A stretch of 9,506 bases of DNA from DASQDN01 sp035630195 (GCA_035630195.1 DASQLD010000588.1:1-9506), one strand, 5' to 3'; shown: positions 1-6,930, counted from the stretch's first letter. Made by a program: numbers and translations. The notes: generated from the letters alone by a model not told the origin.

Positions 1-1577
1 AAGAATACGCGACCATTCGCCAAGGTCATTCCCGTCAAATTCGCAGGCGCGGTTACCTGATTTCCGGTCGAGTACATTTCTTTACCAGTCGCGCCATCGA
101 ATGCGTACATGGTCGCCGGCGCTGAGTTATTGGGCCGCAGATCTGATCCCTGCCGCGAATACCCGCCTGCAGCCACCGCGAAGACGACATCTGCCGTGAT
201 GACGGGCGGTTGTGGCGATCTCATGTCGCGCGAGACCCAGGCCGGAGTGAGAACTGGCTTCCCTGCCTGCTCTTCGACTTTGAATGCAACGATAGCTCCG
301 TTGGGAGTCGCGCCGTTCGTGATCGGAGCCTTGAGCTCCGCATTCACCGGACCCCATACAGGAGCCGCTATCCAACGCACTCCATCGGCATCTTCCCACG
401 TCGAGATTCCGCCCCAGATGCCCCGATCCCCACTTCCCGCCGAAGTGACCACAGGCGTCTTGTAGAGAGGAGTCTTATGATCGCTTCCACCGAGTGACTT
501 CGAATCGAGAAGATACAGACGTCCATCTCGTCCAGCCGAAACAATCAAGTCACGGCCACTGAACTCGAATACAACCGGCGTGGTGACATTGATGTCAGCT
601 GGTCCCTTCATGTCGTCCGACACCACAAAGTGATCCCGCAGCTTCAGATCCTTCATGCTGAGAGCGAGCAGAGTGTTCGCATACTTCCCCGCTCCGGCGT
701 CCGCTGTACCAGGTCCGGTCTGCACATATACAGTTCCGTCGTTCCCGACCGCCAAGCCACCTATGCCTCCGGCCTGTCCGCCCGTTAATGGAAACGAAGC
801 TACGGTAGGCTCTTCCAACGCAAGATCGATGCCCCAGACAGCGTTCGGCGCACCGCCGCAGCCGCCGATCGTGGCTGTATAGATCACGTTGTCGCTCATC
901 GCCAGCGGCGTCGCCTTGGCATTCGCGGGCAGGAAGTTCAATGCCGGGTACTGGTCGCTTCCATCCGATGTATTGAACTGATGAAGTTTTCCATCACTGG
1001 TGACCATGTATACCGGGCGAGGAGCCCCAAAGCCAGTCCCGCCTAATCTTGCTGGTAGGGCGGCCGTTTGACCAGCAGGAGTGGGAGGTTGTCCAGGAGA
1101 CACCGGCGTGCCAGGAGGCGTCACAGGCGGACGAGCTGCGGGTCTGCGGCCAAACGTGGTTGGCGGCGTCAACGTCGGCATCACGGTCGCCCCGTCGGCG
1201 CAGATACCAGAACCTGCTTTTGCAAGCGGGAGTTGCTTCTGCCAGAACATGCGGTCGATGTCCACATCGATCGACCAAAGTCCCCCCGCACTTCCCGCTA
1301 CAAATCCGAGCTCCTTAAACCCTTTGTAAGAAATCAAAAGCCCGATGATGACGGGAGGTGTTAGAGTGCGCGATCCCGCCGGCTGTTTATCAAACTTGCG
1401 TTTCAGAACGAGCGTGAAATCTTTGATGTTGTCCTTCGTGATTCTCGTATCACTGCGCTCCCAACCCGAACGCCGCGCATCTCCGCCGTACGACGGCCAA
1501 TCGAGGGGCCGCCCTTGCGGAAACGCTGTGTTGACACAAACGAGCGAAGCAACTGCTATCGCGACAGATCTCTTCAT
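1..1577 (-). CDS. PQQ-like beta-propeller repeat protein, copy 2 (3' end beyond window)
   Basis: The frame is open without a stop from the ATG at 1577 to the left edge, giving 525 residues; by comparison with its upstream paralogue only about 18-20 residues are missing. A Sec signal peptide (MKRSVAIAVASLVCVNTAFPQ) is followed by the WPSYGGDARRSGW opening typical of exported PQQ-like propellers, and by blade motifs such as MYAFDGATGKEMYSTG near residues 490-505. Long blocks match the neighbour at 1607-3172: GRLYLLDSKSLGGSDHKTPL, GIWGG.STWED, WGPV, NGAIVAFKVEE, LTPAWVSRDM. Residues about 136-186 form a proline-rich insertion that the paralogue lacks. It lies 29 bp after that gene, so it is the third gene of a three-gene operon headed by a cytochrome. 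A G-rich run precedes the ATG as a possible ribosome site. Likely an exported propeller, either a quinoprotein dehydrogenase or a structural propeller; no PQQ or calcium ligands could be assigned, so enzyme activity is uncertain. Confidence 0.9.
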   Translation of the reverse strand, partial: MKRSVAIAVASLVCVNTAFPQGRPLDWPSYGGDARRSGWERSDTRITKDNIKDFTLVLKRKFDKQPAGSRTLTPPVIIGLLISYKGFKELGFVAGSAGGLWSIDVDIDRMFWQKQLPLAKAGSGICADGATVMPTLTPPTTFGRRPAARPPVTPPGTPVSPGQPPTPAGQTAALPARLGGTGFGAPRPVYMVTSDGKLHQFNTSDGSDQYPALNFLPANAKATPLAMSDNVIYTATIGGCGGAPNAVWGIDLALEEPTVASFPLTGGQAGGIGGLAVGNDGTVYVQTGPGTADAGAGKYANTLLALSMKDLKLRDHFVVSDDMKGPADINVTTPVVFEFSGRDLIVSAGRDGRLYLLDSKSLGGSDHKTPLYKTPVVTSAGSGDRGIWGGISTWEDADGVRWIAAPVWGPVNAELKAPITNGATPNGAIVAFKVEEQAGKPVLTPAWVSRDMRSPQPPVITADVVFAVAAGGYSRQGSDLRPNNSAPATMYAFDGATGKEMYSTGNQVTAPANLTGMTLANGRVF

Positions 1578-1606
1578 GAACAACCCCCCGCACTCCGCTT
1601 GTGAAC

Positions 1607-3172
1607 TCATTGCTTAGCGTCCGGCAGACCGAAGCAATACAGCATGCTATCGAAGGTCCCCATGTACACACGGCCGTTGGCCACGGACAGACCACTGAAG
1701 TGGCTCCACGACGCGATCTGGTCTCCGCTCGACCATAGCTCTTTGCCCGTCTGCGCATCGAGAGCATACAGCACTGCCTTGGTAGAAGCTTTGATGCGTA
1801 GCGGACTGAAATCCGCCAGACCTTTGTCGGCGTATGCTTGCCGGGTGTTCTCTCCGCTGCCATAAGCAAACACAACACCATTTGCGATCACCGGCGGCTC
1901 AGCCTGATCCATGTCCCGCGAGATCCAGGCCGGAGTTAACTGCGGTTTTCCATTTTTCTCTTCAACCTTGAACGCCACGATAGCGCCATGCGTGACAGGG
2001 CCGTAGGAAATCGGCGGCTTGAAGTCGGGATGTACCGGTCCCCAAAACGGCGTCAAACCCCACCGTGTACCCTTGGAGTCTTCCCAACTCGCCATACTGC
2101 CCCAGATCCCGGCCGATTGGAAGTCAACCTCTTCGTTGCAGAGAAGCGGCGTACGGTACAGCGGCGTCTGATGGTCGGCCCCTCCGGCAGACTTTGTATC
2201 CAGCAGATACACTCGGCACTCTTTGCTACCTGTGATCATCAACTCGCGACCCTTGAAAGGGAAGATCGCTGGAGTCACCTGCATGTCGAGATCCCGCTTA
2301 TAGAGCCACATCCAATTTGTCGGCTCGAACCAATCGATCAGCTTAAGCTCATTACCCACCACCCGAGCGCCGATGAGTCCGTTGCCGTACACCTGATTCG
2401 CCGGGTCATAGCGACCATCACCGGTCGGAGCCCAAGCCGTACCGCTCGAATCGATCGCTGCGCCAGTTCGTCCCCAAAGTCCGCCGCTCTTCGGGTTAAA
2501 AGTCATCACTTTCTTCGCGGGATCTTTAAGGTTGACCGCCCAGATCTGATTCGGGTTGCCGGCGCACCCTTGCGCCGTCGTAGTGAAGACAATGTCGTTC
2601 CAGAGGTTCAGCGCGTAGGATTTGCCATTCGGATAGCCGAACTGGAACGGTGGCGCGATTTCCTCACCATCGGCGACATTCAACGAGTGAAGCTTTCCAT
2701 CACCTGCAAGCGCATAAATAATGCGAACACCCGAAGCAGTCGCTGGCCCAATAACGGGAGTCGCCGTCAAACCTGGAGGACAAAGCGGATCACCCGGGCG
2801 TCCCCGGCGAGCCGGCGTAGGGTACTCGAAATGCCTTTTCCAGAGAAGTTTGCCCGTCTCAACATCAATCGCATAGATATTGTCCGAGCTACCGGCTTGA
2901 ATGGCAATCTGTTTCGGTCCGCTCTCGGTTTTCACGCTGCCGACGATGAGTGCTGGAAACAACGAGTGCATCTCCTGCGGTACGTTGTCGAGCTGGATCT
3001 TCCACAGCAGCTTCATATTCTTGACGCTCTGTGTCGAGAGAATCTTCTCATCACGCTGCCAGGCCGTGCGCTGAGAATTTGCACCATCGGTAGTCCAATC
3101 GGCTGCCCATATCACGCCGCATCCGAGCGCACACCCGGCAGAGACCGCCATCAAGGCGTTTCGTGTTCGCAT
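1607..3172 (-). CDS. PQQ-like beta-propeller repeat protein, copy 1
   Basis: A 521-residue exported protein. The signal peptide spans roughly residues 1-24 (hydrophobic ALMAVSAGCALGCGVIWA, cleavage near AWA/AD). A WTTDGANSQRTAW opening follows. PQQ-type blade motifs are clear at 99-111 (IYAIDVETGKLLW) and 467-480 (VLYALDAQTGKELW), with intermediate blades such as IWAVNLKDP and VYLLDTKSAGG. The length is right for one propeller domain without a fused cytochrome c, so electrons would have to leave through a separate carrier. The cytochrome c-HhH gene 68 bp upstream is the obvious candidate. The family includes quinoprotein alcohol and sugar dehydrogenases but also BamB-like structural propellers, and the sequence alone does not decide between them. 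A weak GGAA-type ribosome site precedes the ATG. It is followed after 29 bp by a tandem paralogue. Confidence 0.93.
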   Translation of the reverse strand: MRTRNALMAVSAGCALGCGVIWAADWTTDGANSQRTAWQRDEKILSTQSVKNMKLLWKIQLDNVPQEMHSLFPALIVGSVKTESGPKQIAIQAGSSDNIYAIDVETGKLLWKRHFEYPTPARRGRPGDPLCPPGLTATPVIGPATASGVRIIYALAGDGKLHSLNVADGEEIAPPFQFGYPNGKSYALNLWNDIVFTTTAQGCAGNPNQIWAVNLKDPAKKVMTFNPKSGGLWGRTGAAIDSSGTAWAPTGDGRYDPANQVYGNGLIGARVVGNELKLIDWFEPTNWMWLYKRDLDMQVTPAIFPFKGRELMITGSKECRVYLLDTKSAGGADHQTPLYRTPLLCNEEVDFQSAGIWGSMASWEDSKGTRWGLTPFWGPVHPDFKPPISYGPVTHGAIVAFKVEEKNGKPQLTPAWISRDMDQAEPPVIANGVVFAYGSGENTRQAYADKGLADFSPLRIKASTKAVLYALDAQTGKELWSSGDQIASWSHFSGLSVANGRVYMGTFDSMLYCFGLPDAKQ

Positions 3173-3240
3173 TCTTCCGTATTCCTCACTGGTGAAATCC
3201 AGAACGGTGGCGTCTGGCTTCTGCGCAAATTGTATATCAA

Positions 3241-3717
3241 TTAGAAAACGAGTCTGTTTTTCTTGGCTGCGACAGCGCTCGCATCAAGACCGGGAACCTT
3301 CTGCAGATCCTCGATCGATTTGAAGTCACCCTTCTCGGTGCGGTACTTCACGATGGCCTCTGCCTTCTCATCCACCACGCCAAGCGCGACGGCGAGTTCA
3401 CCGGCGCCAGCCTTATTAACATTGACTTTTGGGAGCGGCTTCGACTTCGGGAAGTTGGCAACCAGATAGTCCGCCACTTCGCCAAATTCTTCATCGGTGC
3501 CTTTGGTGCCACGCATGATCATGTCTTGAATGACACCACTCCAGCCTTCCCGGCTTTCACGCCTGTTCATAACGAGTTCCGCGGCGTGACACGTACCACA
3601 AACCTTCTGTGTCGTCGCCTTCCCGGGTCCGTCCGGAAGCTGCGGTTTGTCGGCCGCCATCGCGAGAGCGCTGGCCGCGAAGATGAAAATTCCTAAACGC
3701 TCGACTTGATTCAACAT
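3241..3717 (-). CDS. Exported monoheme cytochrome c fused to a helix-hairpin-helix (ComEA-type) domain
   Basis: 158 residues. A Sec signal (LGIFIFAASALAMA, cleavage near residue 21) leads into a small cytochrome domain with one heme site, CGTCH at 40-44. The downstream pattern W59...M66/M68-R-G70...E80..DYL is the form seen in small quinoprotein-associated cytochromes, where one of the Met residues serves as distal heme ligand. Residues 98-158 (from VNVNKAGAGELA through GDFKSIEDLQKVPGLDA to KNRLVF) are a helix-hairpin-helix segment like the one in the DNA-uptake protein ComEA and in PsbU of photosystem II. In this context the HhH part may bind protein rather than DNA. It heads the operon with the two PQQ-like propellers and probably accepts their electrons. 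No good ribosome site precedes the ATG, and only 29 bp separate it from the divergent DUF1080 start. Confidence 0.92.
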   Translation of the reverse strand: MLNQVERLGIFIFAASALAMAADKPQLPDGPGKATTQKVCGTCHAAELVMNRRESREGWSGVIQDMIMRGTKGTDEEFGEVADYLVANFPKSKPLPKVNVNKAGAGELAVALGVVDEKAEAIVKYRTEKGDFKSIEDLQKVPGLDASAVAAKKNRLVF

Positions 3718-3734
3718 GGAACTACCGATACCAT
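3706..3734 (+). promoter_or_regulatory. Weak candidate promoter for the DUF1080 gene
   Basis: TTGATT (3706-3711) and TACCAT (3729-3734) are separated by 17 bases; each matches the sigma-70 consensus at four of six positions. The -35 part lies inside the start of the divergent cytochrome gene, as it must because the two start codons are only 29 bp apart. The predicted transcript would begin about 6 bases before the ATG at 3747, which has no clear ribosome site. Chance occurrence is quite possible. Confidence 0.25.
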
Positions 3735-3746
3735 TCTCTCTCAGAG

Positions 3747-4466
3747 ATGAAAGTACACAAAGCGATCATTCTAGGTTTCGCGCTGGGATCAAGCCTTTAT
3801 GCGCAGCGGAGTCCCGTGCCGCCTCTCGAGGAGACTGGATTCGAGCAGATCTTCGACGGCCAATCCCTCAAGGGTTGGGATTGCGACCCCGAATTCTGGC
3901 GGACCGAGAACGGGGCCATGATCGGAGCGACAAAGGCCAATCATCAGCCAAAACACAATATTTTTTGTATCTGGAAAGGAGGCTCGCCTGCGGATTTCGA
4001 ACTGAAAATGCAATACAAGTTAACCGGCGAGATGGGCAACAGCGGCGTGCAATATCGCAGCGTGGAACTCCCGGACGTGGGCAAATGGGTGCTCAAGGGC
4101 TATCAGGCCGACATCGACGGAAGGCAGCAGTACACCGGCCAGATCTACGAGGAGCGCGGGCGTGGATTCCTGGCGTTGCGCGGTCAGGTTGCTTATGTTT
4201 CCGAGGGCAAGAAATCGGGCTCCATCGGCTCGACGGGTCAGGGCGATCAACTGAAGGGCCTGATCAAGAATGACGACTGGAACGACATTCACATCATTGC
4301 GCGGGGGAATACGATTATTCAGTTAGTCAACGGTCAGGTGATGAGCGTTCTGGTCGATGACGACAAAACCAATCGCAAAATGGATGGTTTGATCGGCATC
4401 CAACTGCACGTGACAAAAGGGGCCATGTCGATCGAAGCGCGCAATATTCGGCTGAAGACCTATTAG
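3747..4466 (+). CDS. Secreted DUF1080 / 3-keto-disaccharide hydrolase-like protein
   Basis: 239 residues with a Sec signal (MKVHKAIILGFALGSSLYA, cleavage before Q20). The mature part is one DUF1080 domain with a concanavalin/LamG-like jelly-roll fold. It shows the family's opening IFDGQSLKGWD, the core GNSGVQYRS, the GYQADID...YTGQIYEE block, the WNDIHIIARGNTI.QLVNG strand pair and the closing GLIGIQLH...IEARNIRLK. Length is normal for a single-domain member. Characterised members hydrolyse 3-keto-glycosides made by FAD-dependent glycoside 3-dehydrogenases; that is family knowledge and is not proven here. The GMC/subunit-3 operon 4 kb away could supply the 3-keto substrate, which strengthens the assignment. 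The start is 29 bp from a divergent gene with no clear Shine-Dalgarno. The stop lies 3 bp from the convergent tetraheme gene. Confidence 0.93.
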   Translation: MKVHKAIILGFALGSSLYAQRSPVPPLEETGFEQIFDGQSLKGWDCDPEFWRTENGAMIGATKANHQPKHNIFCIWKGGSPADFELKMQYKLTGEMGNSGVQYRSVELPDVGKWVLKGYQADIDGRQQYTGQIYEERGRGFLALRGQVAYVSEGKKSGSIGSTGQGDQLKGLIKNDDWNDIHIIARGNTIIQLVNGQVMSVLVDDDKTNRKMDGLIGIQLHVTKGAMSIEARNIRLKTY

Positions 4467-4469
4467 GCT

Positions 4470-5000
4470 TTACCCGTGGCACTGCTTGCAGGCTGTTTCT
4501 TTCGTGAGCTTCAGATGGAAGCGTGCTTTCGACCCATGCGGACTATGGCAAAGATGGCACTCTTCCAGAACTGTTGCGGCATGTGTGTGCGTTTTCGGGA
4601 ACTTCGCTAAATCGTGACACCCCCCGCACGATGACTCATAGGATTTGACAGTCCAGGCATTTTCTTTGGGGGTATGACATGCATCGCAGGAAGCCGATGG
4701 AGGATGCGCGCGAAACGCTTCCCAGCCTGCGGGGACTTGGCCGCTTCCCTTCACGAACACTTGAATCTTCTGAGAATCAACCGCGATCTCGTGCTGTCCA
4801 GGGGTAAGCTTCAAGTCCGCTGTCAACGCGTTCGGACCTGCCTTCGTTATCGCGACAGGCTTGCCGTCGACCATCAATTTTGCGGATTCAGAGCCCTTCG
4901 CCGCTATCTTCACCGCTCCTGATTCGAGAACGGACTGATCGACGGGTCTTAGAATCTGAAACGCAAGCGTTGCAGCTAGGAAGTGAGATCGGAACTGCAT
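4470..5000 (-). CDS. Exported tetraheme c-type cytochrome with N-terminal beta-rich domain
   Basis: 176 residues from the ATG at 5000. The frame is open farther upstream, but that stretch lies inside the preceding gene, and only MQFRSHFLAATLAFQ gives a plausible export signal. Residues about 16-90 look like a small beta-sandwich or Ig-like domain (LMVDGKPVAI, DLKLTPGQHEIAV). The C-terminal part holds four CxxCH heme sites: CDACH 105-109, CGGCH 125-129, CHLCH 148-152 and CKQCH 171-175, with extra His residues (for example HTH at 138-140, HG after site 3) available as distal ligands. This resembles the doubled-CXXCH multiheme group. The protein ends one residue after the last heme site. It starts 4 bp after the stop of the FMN hydroxy-acid oxidase, so the two are probably translationally coupled and it may be that enzyme's electron acceptor. 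The partner assignment is inference. Confidence 0.92.
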   Translation of the reverse strand: MQFRSHFLAATLAFQILRPVDQSVLESGAVKIAAKGSESAKLMVDGKPVAITKAGPNALTADLKLTPGQHEIAVDSQKIQVFVKGSGQVPAGWEAFRAHPPSASCDACHTPKENAWTVKSYESSCGGCHDLAKFPKTHTHAATVLEECHLCHSPHGSKARFHLKLTKETACKQCHG

Positions 5001-5004
5001 CTTC

Positions 5005-6168
5005 TTACAACTGCTCCCCACGTATGCGCACCAACGTTCGGTCGATCGCTGACAGGTTCGGAACGCCTGCCAATCCCATATCCAAAGCAAGTTCTGTGCG
5101 CAGCAGCTCAATCACACGTTCCACACCAGGTTGACCGAAGGCTGCCAAGCCATACAGGTAAGGTCGTGCAACGCAGACAGCCTTGGCCCCCAATGCGAGC
5201 GCTTTGAGAATATCCGTACCGCGCCGAATGCCTCCATCGAGGAGCACCGGGATCTTCCCGTTCGCTCCTCGCACAACTTCCGGTAGAGCCTCAATCGTTC
5301 CGCCGACATGATCGAGCTGCCGCGCTCCGTGGTTCGAGACAATCACACCGGAAGCTCCGAACTCCACGGCCCGTTTGGCGTCCTCCTCCGTCAGGATCCC
5401 CTTCAGCAGGACCGGAAGCTTAGTCAGAGACTTCAACTCCCGAAACGTCTCCCAGGTGGGTGTCGGATTGGGGCGTGTTGGATAGATGCCCACTCGCTCA
5501 GGGTTCGGAGACACAGGGAGCCTGCCTTGCGCGTCCCGCGCCGGCAAACCCGTTTCACACCACATACGCTCAAACTTGTTCCGGATATTCCGATCGCGAT
5601 GGGACACGAACATGATGTCCGTCGTGAAACAAATCCCCGAGCAGCCCTTCTCTTCCAGGCCTTTCACCCAAGTCTTCATCGTTTGGGTATTGCGGAGCTG
5701 CGCGCCCGTCGTCACTTGAAACCAGACGGGTCCTTTGCCCGATTCCACCAGCTTGTCGATGCCGCCATTCGTAATTTGAAGAGCTTTTGCTGCGGCGGCG
5801 CCGCGGGCGACAACATTCTCCCCGTCGGGATAGAAGCAATTCTTGCCGCCTGCAGGATCGAGCAGGATCGGGAATGCCAGCTTCTGTCCAAAAAGCTCCA
5901 ACGACAGGTCAATCTTGTGCACATCCACCAGCGCGCGAGGCCGCAAAATAATACGATTGAACGCCGCGAGATTATCCCGCAACGACACTTCGTCTTCGCC
6001 GCCGAGCTCAAGATAGTCCCAGGCAACGGGGTCGAGTTTCTTCTTGGCAAGTTCAGCCATGTGCATGACTGAGACCGCATCCAACATTGGATCGTCATCC
6101 GCCCATAACGGCGAGGAAGCCAGCATCGCCGCGAACTGCCGGATTGCAAACCGCCTTGTCATTCGCAT
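5005..6168 (-). CDS. Tat-exported FMN-dependent alpha-hydroxy-acid oxidase/dehydrogenase
   Basis: 387 residues. The N-terminus MRMTRRFAIRQFAAMLASSPLWA has a twin-arginine pair (R5-R6) and a hydrophobic stretch, which is unusual for a family that is normally cytosolic. A second possible start is Met3 at 6162; neither has a clear ribosome site. From residue 30 on it is a complete alpha-hydroxy-acid oxidase barrel: WDYLELGGEDE..LR (Tyr52 matches Tyr24 of glycolate oxidase), TTD184...HR191D.NIRN, the FMN lysine in LLKGI (K256), the catalytic SNHGARQLD (H280, R283), then LLDGGIRRGTDILKALALGA for the phosphate site. The active-site Tyr129 of glycolate oxidase aligns with Thr153 (WFQVTTG), so the substrate pocket differs from the classical enzymes. 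Expected reaction: 2-hydroxy acid to 2-keto acid. The coupled downstream tetraheme cytochrome suggests a cytochrome acceptor instead of oxygen. Confidence 0.93.
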   Translation of the reverse strand: MRMTRRFAIRQFAAMLASSPLWADDDPMLDAVSVMHMAELAKKKLDPVAWDYLELGGEDEVSLRDNLAAFNRIILRPRALVDVHKIDLSLELFGQKLAFPILLDPAGGKNCFYPDGENVVARGAAAAKALQITNGGIDKLVESGKGPVWFQVTTGAQLRNTQTMKTWVKGLEEKGCSGICFTTDIMFVSHRDRNIRNKFERMWCETGLPARDAQGRLPVSPNPERVGIYPTRPNPTPTWETFRELKSLTKLPVLLKGILTEEDAKRAVEFGASGVIVSNHGARQLDHVGGTIEALPEVVRGANGKIPVLLDGGIRRGTDILKALALGAKAVCVARPYLYGLAAFGQPGVERVIELLRTELALDMGLAGVPNLSAIDRTLVRIRGEQL

Positions 6169-6247
6169 GTGTGTGTTTAGTTATCATATGCGTGACTTCG
6201 GCGCAACTCCATGGGAGATGCTGATATCATCCCCGAAGGAGTAACAT
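6169..6247. promoter_or_regulatory. Divergent intergenic region between the hydroxy-acid oxidase and lectin-like genes
   Basis: This 79-bp gap must carry promoters for both divergent genes unless they lie within coding sequence. On the minus strand a TATGAT hexamer (6188-6183) is a fair -10 box about 15 bases before the oxidase ATG at 6168, but I found no convincing -35 at normal spacing. On the plus strand TATCAT occurs at 6182-6187 and again at 6225-6230, also without a good -35. The region's role follows from gene orientation; the exact boxes are weak. Confidence 0.35.
6236..6241 (+). promoter_or_regulatory. Strong Shine-Dalgarno of the lectin-like gene
   Basis: AAGGAG sits six bases before the ATG at 6248. 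It is the only near-perfect ribosome site in the window and fixes this start. The redox genes around it have weak sites or none. Confidence 0.85.
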
Positions 6248-6886
6248 ATGACCAACATCCCATTCCTCATTACGATCCTCCTTGCTGTTCCCGCTTTCGC
6301 TCAGACGTCGCCGGATAAGATGAGCTTCTTCATCACGAGTTCCGGTCCCGGTAACGGCGCTGCTCTTGGCGGCCTCGCCGGAGCCGACCAGCACTGCCAG
6401 AATCTCGCGAAAGCGGCCGGCAGCACCAAGACTTGGCGCGCTTATCTCAGCGCCACTGCGGCCGACGGCAAGCCTGCCGTAAATGCGAAAGATCGCATCG
6501 GCAAAGGTCCTTGGATGAACTCCAAGGGAGTCGTTGTTGCGACCAGTGTAGCCGACCTGCACTCGGACAATAACAAGTTGGGCAAAGAGAACTCGCTGAC
6601 GGAGAAGGGCGAAGTCGTTAATGGGCGCGGCGATACGCCGAATCAACACGACATCCTCACCGGCTCTCAGCTTGATGGGACGGTGACACCGGGTGATGCC
6701 GACACGACATGCAAGAACTGGACGAGTACAGGAGAAGGAAGCGCCAACGTCGGTCATCATGACCGGCAGGGTGGCGGCACAAACCCGACTTCCTGGAACT
6801 TCGCTCACGGCTCGAAGGGATGTACCCAAGCAAACCTCGTAGCGACTGGCGGGGCCGGAAAATTCTACTGCTTCGCTACTAACTAG
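6248..6886 (+). CDS. Secreted lectin-like protein (C-type-lectin-fold / endostatin-like)
   Basis: 212 residues with a Sec signal (MTNIPFLITILLAVPAFAQ). The mature protein matches a group I recall being annotated as bacterial 'lectin', recognisable from MSFFITSSGPG.G..LGGLAGAD.HC, TWRAYLSATA, NAKDRIGKGPW, GEVVNGRGDTPNQHDILTGS, NWTSTGEGS..VGHHDR and the NPTSWN.AH...GC motif. Four cysteines (C50, C155, C192, C208) could form two disulfides, as is usual for this fold. It is small, soluble and exported, and may bind carbohydrate in the periplasm or at the cell surface; no ligand site could be assigned. It has its own strong ribosome site and a hairpin follows the stop, so it appears to be a single-gene unit between two redox operons. 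The gene is sure; the function is tentative. Confidence 0.88.
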   Translation: MTNIPFLITILLAVPAFAQTSPDKMSFFITSSGPGNGAALGGLAGADQHCQNLAKAAGSTKTWRAYLSATAADGKPAVNAKDRIGKGPWMNSKGVVVATSVADLHSDNNKLGKENSLTEKGEVVNGRGDTPNQHDILTGSQLDGTVTPGDADTTCKNWTSTGEGSANVGHHDRQGGGTNPTSWNFAHGSKGCTQANLVATGGAGKFYCFATN

Positions 6887-6895
6887 AACTACCTA

Positions 6896-6927
6896 TCGGG
6901 GGGCATGCCGCAGCGGGTGTCCCCCGA
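6896..6927. terminator. Hairpin between convergent genes, probable bidirectional terminator
   Basis: TCGGGGGG (6896-6903) pairs with TCCCCCGA (6920-6927): seven Watson-Crick pairs plus one G-U. The 16-base interior can extend the stem with CA/TG and an inner CCG/CGG stem. It lies between the lectin-like stop (6886) and the GMC stop (6931), where both convergent transcripts need to end. Neither side has a clear T-tract, so it may slow polymerase or protect 3' ends instead of acting as a classic intrinsic terminator. Confidence 0.6.
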
Positions 6928-6930
6928 ACG

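Noticed and set aside
1..1577. Possible pseudogene, because no closed full-length frame with a stop is present in this stretch
   Set aside because: Reading the minus strand from the ATG at 1577 gives an uninterrupted 525-codon frame to the window edge that aligns along its length with the neighbouring propeller; it is only cut by the edge.
1988..3244. 418-codon open frame on the plus strand
   Set aside because: It lies antisense to the well-supported propeller gene, has an Arg/His-rich composition without domain patterns, and fits a mirror frame of GC-rich coding DNA.
4461..4466. Small inverted repeat CCTA/TAGG at the DUF1080 stop as a terminator
   Set aside because: A four-pair stem with a one-base loop cannot form a stable hairpin and no T-tract follows.
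5001..5111. N-terminal extension of the tetraheme protein
   Set aside because: It overlaps the end of the oxidase gene and encodes no export signal; the ATG at 5000 gives one.
5308..6072. 254-codon open frame on the plus strand
   Set aside because: It is antisense to the hydroxy-acid oxidase, whose conserved motifs fill the same bases; no recognisable protein results.
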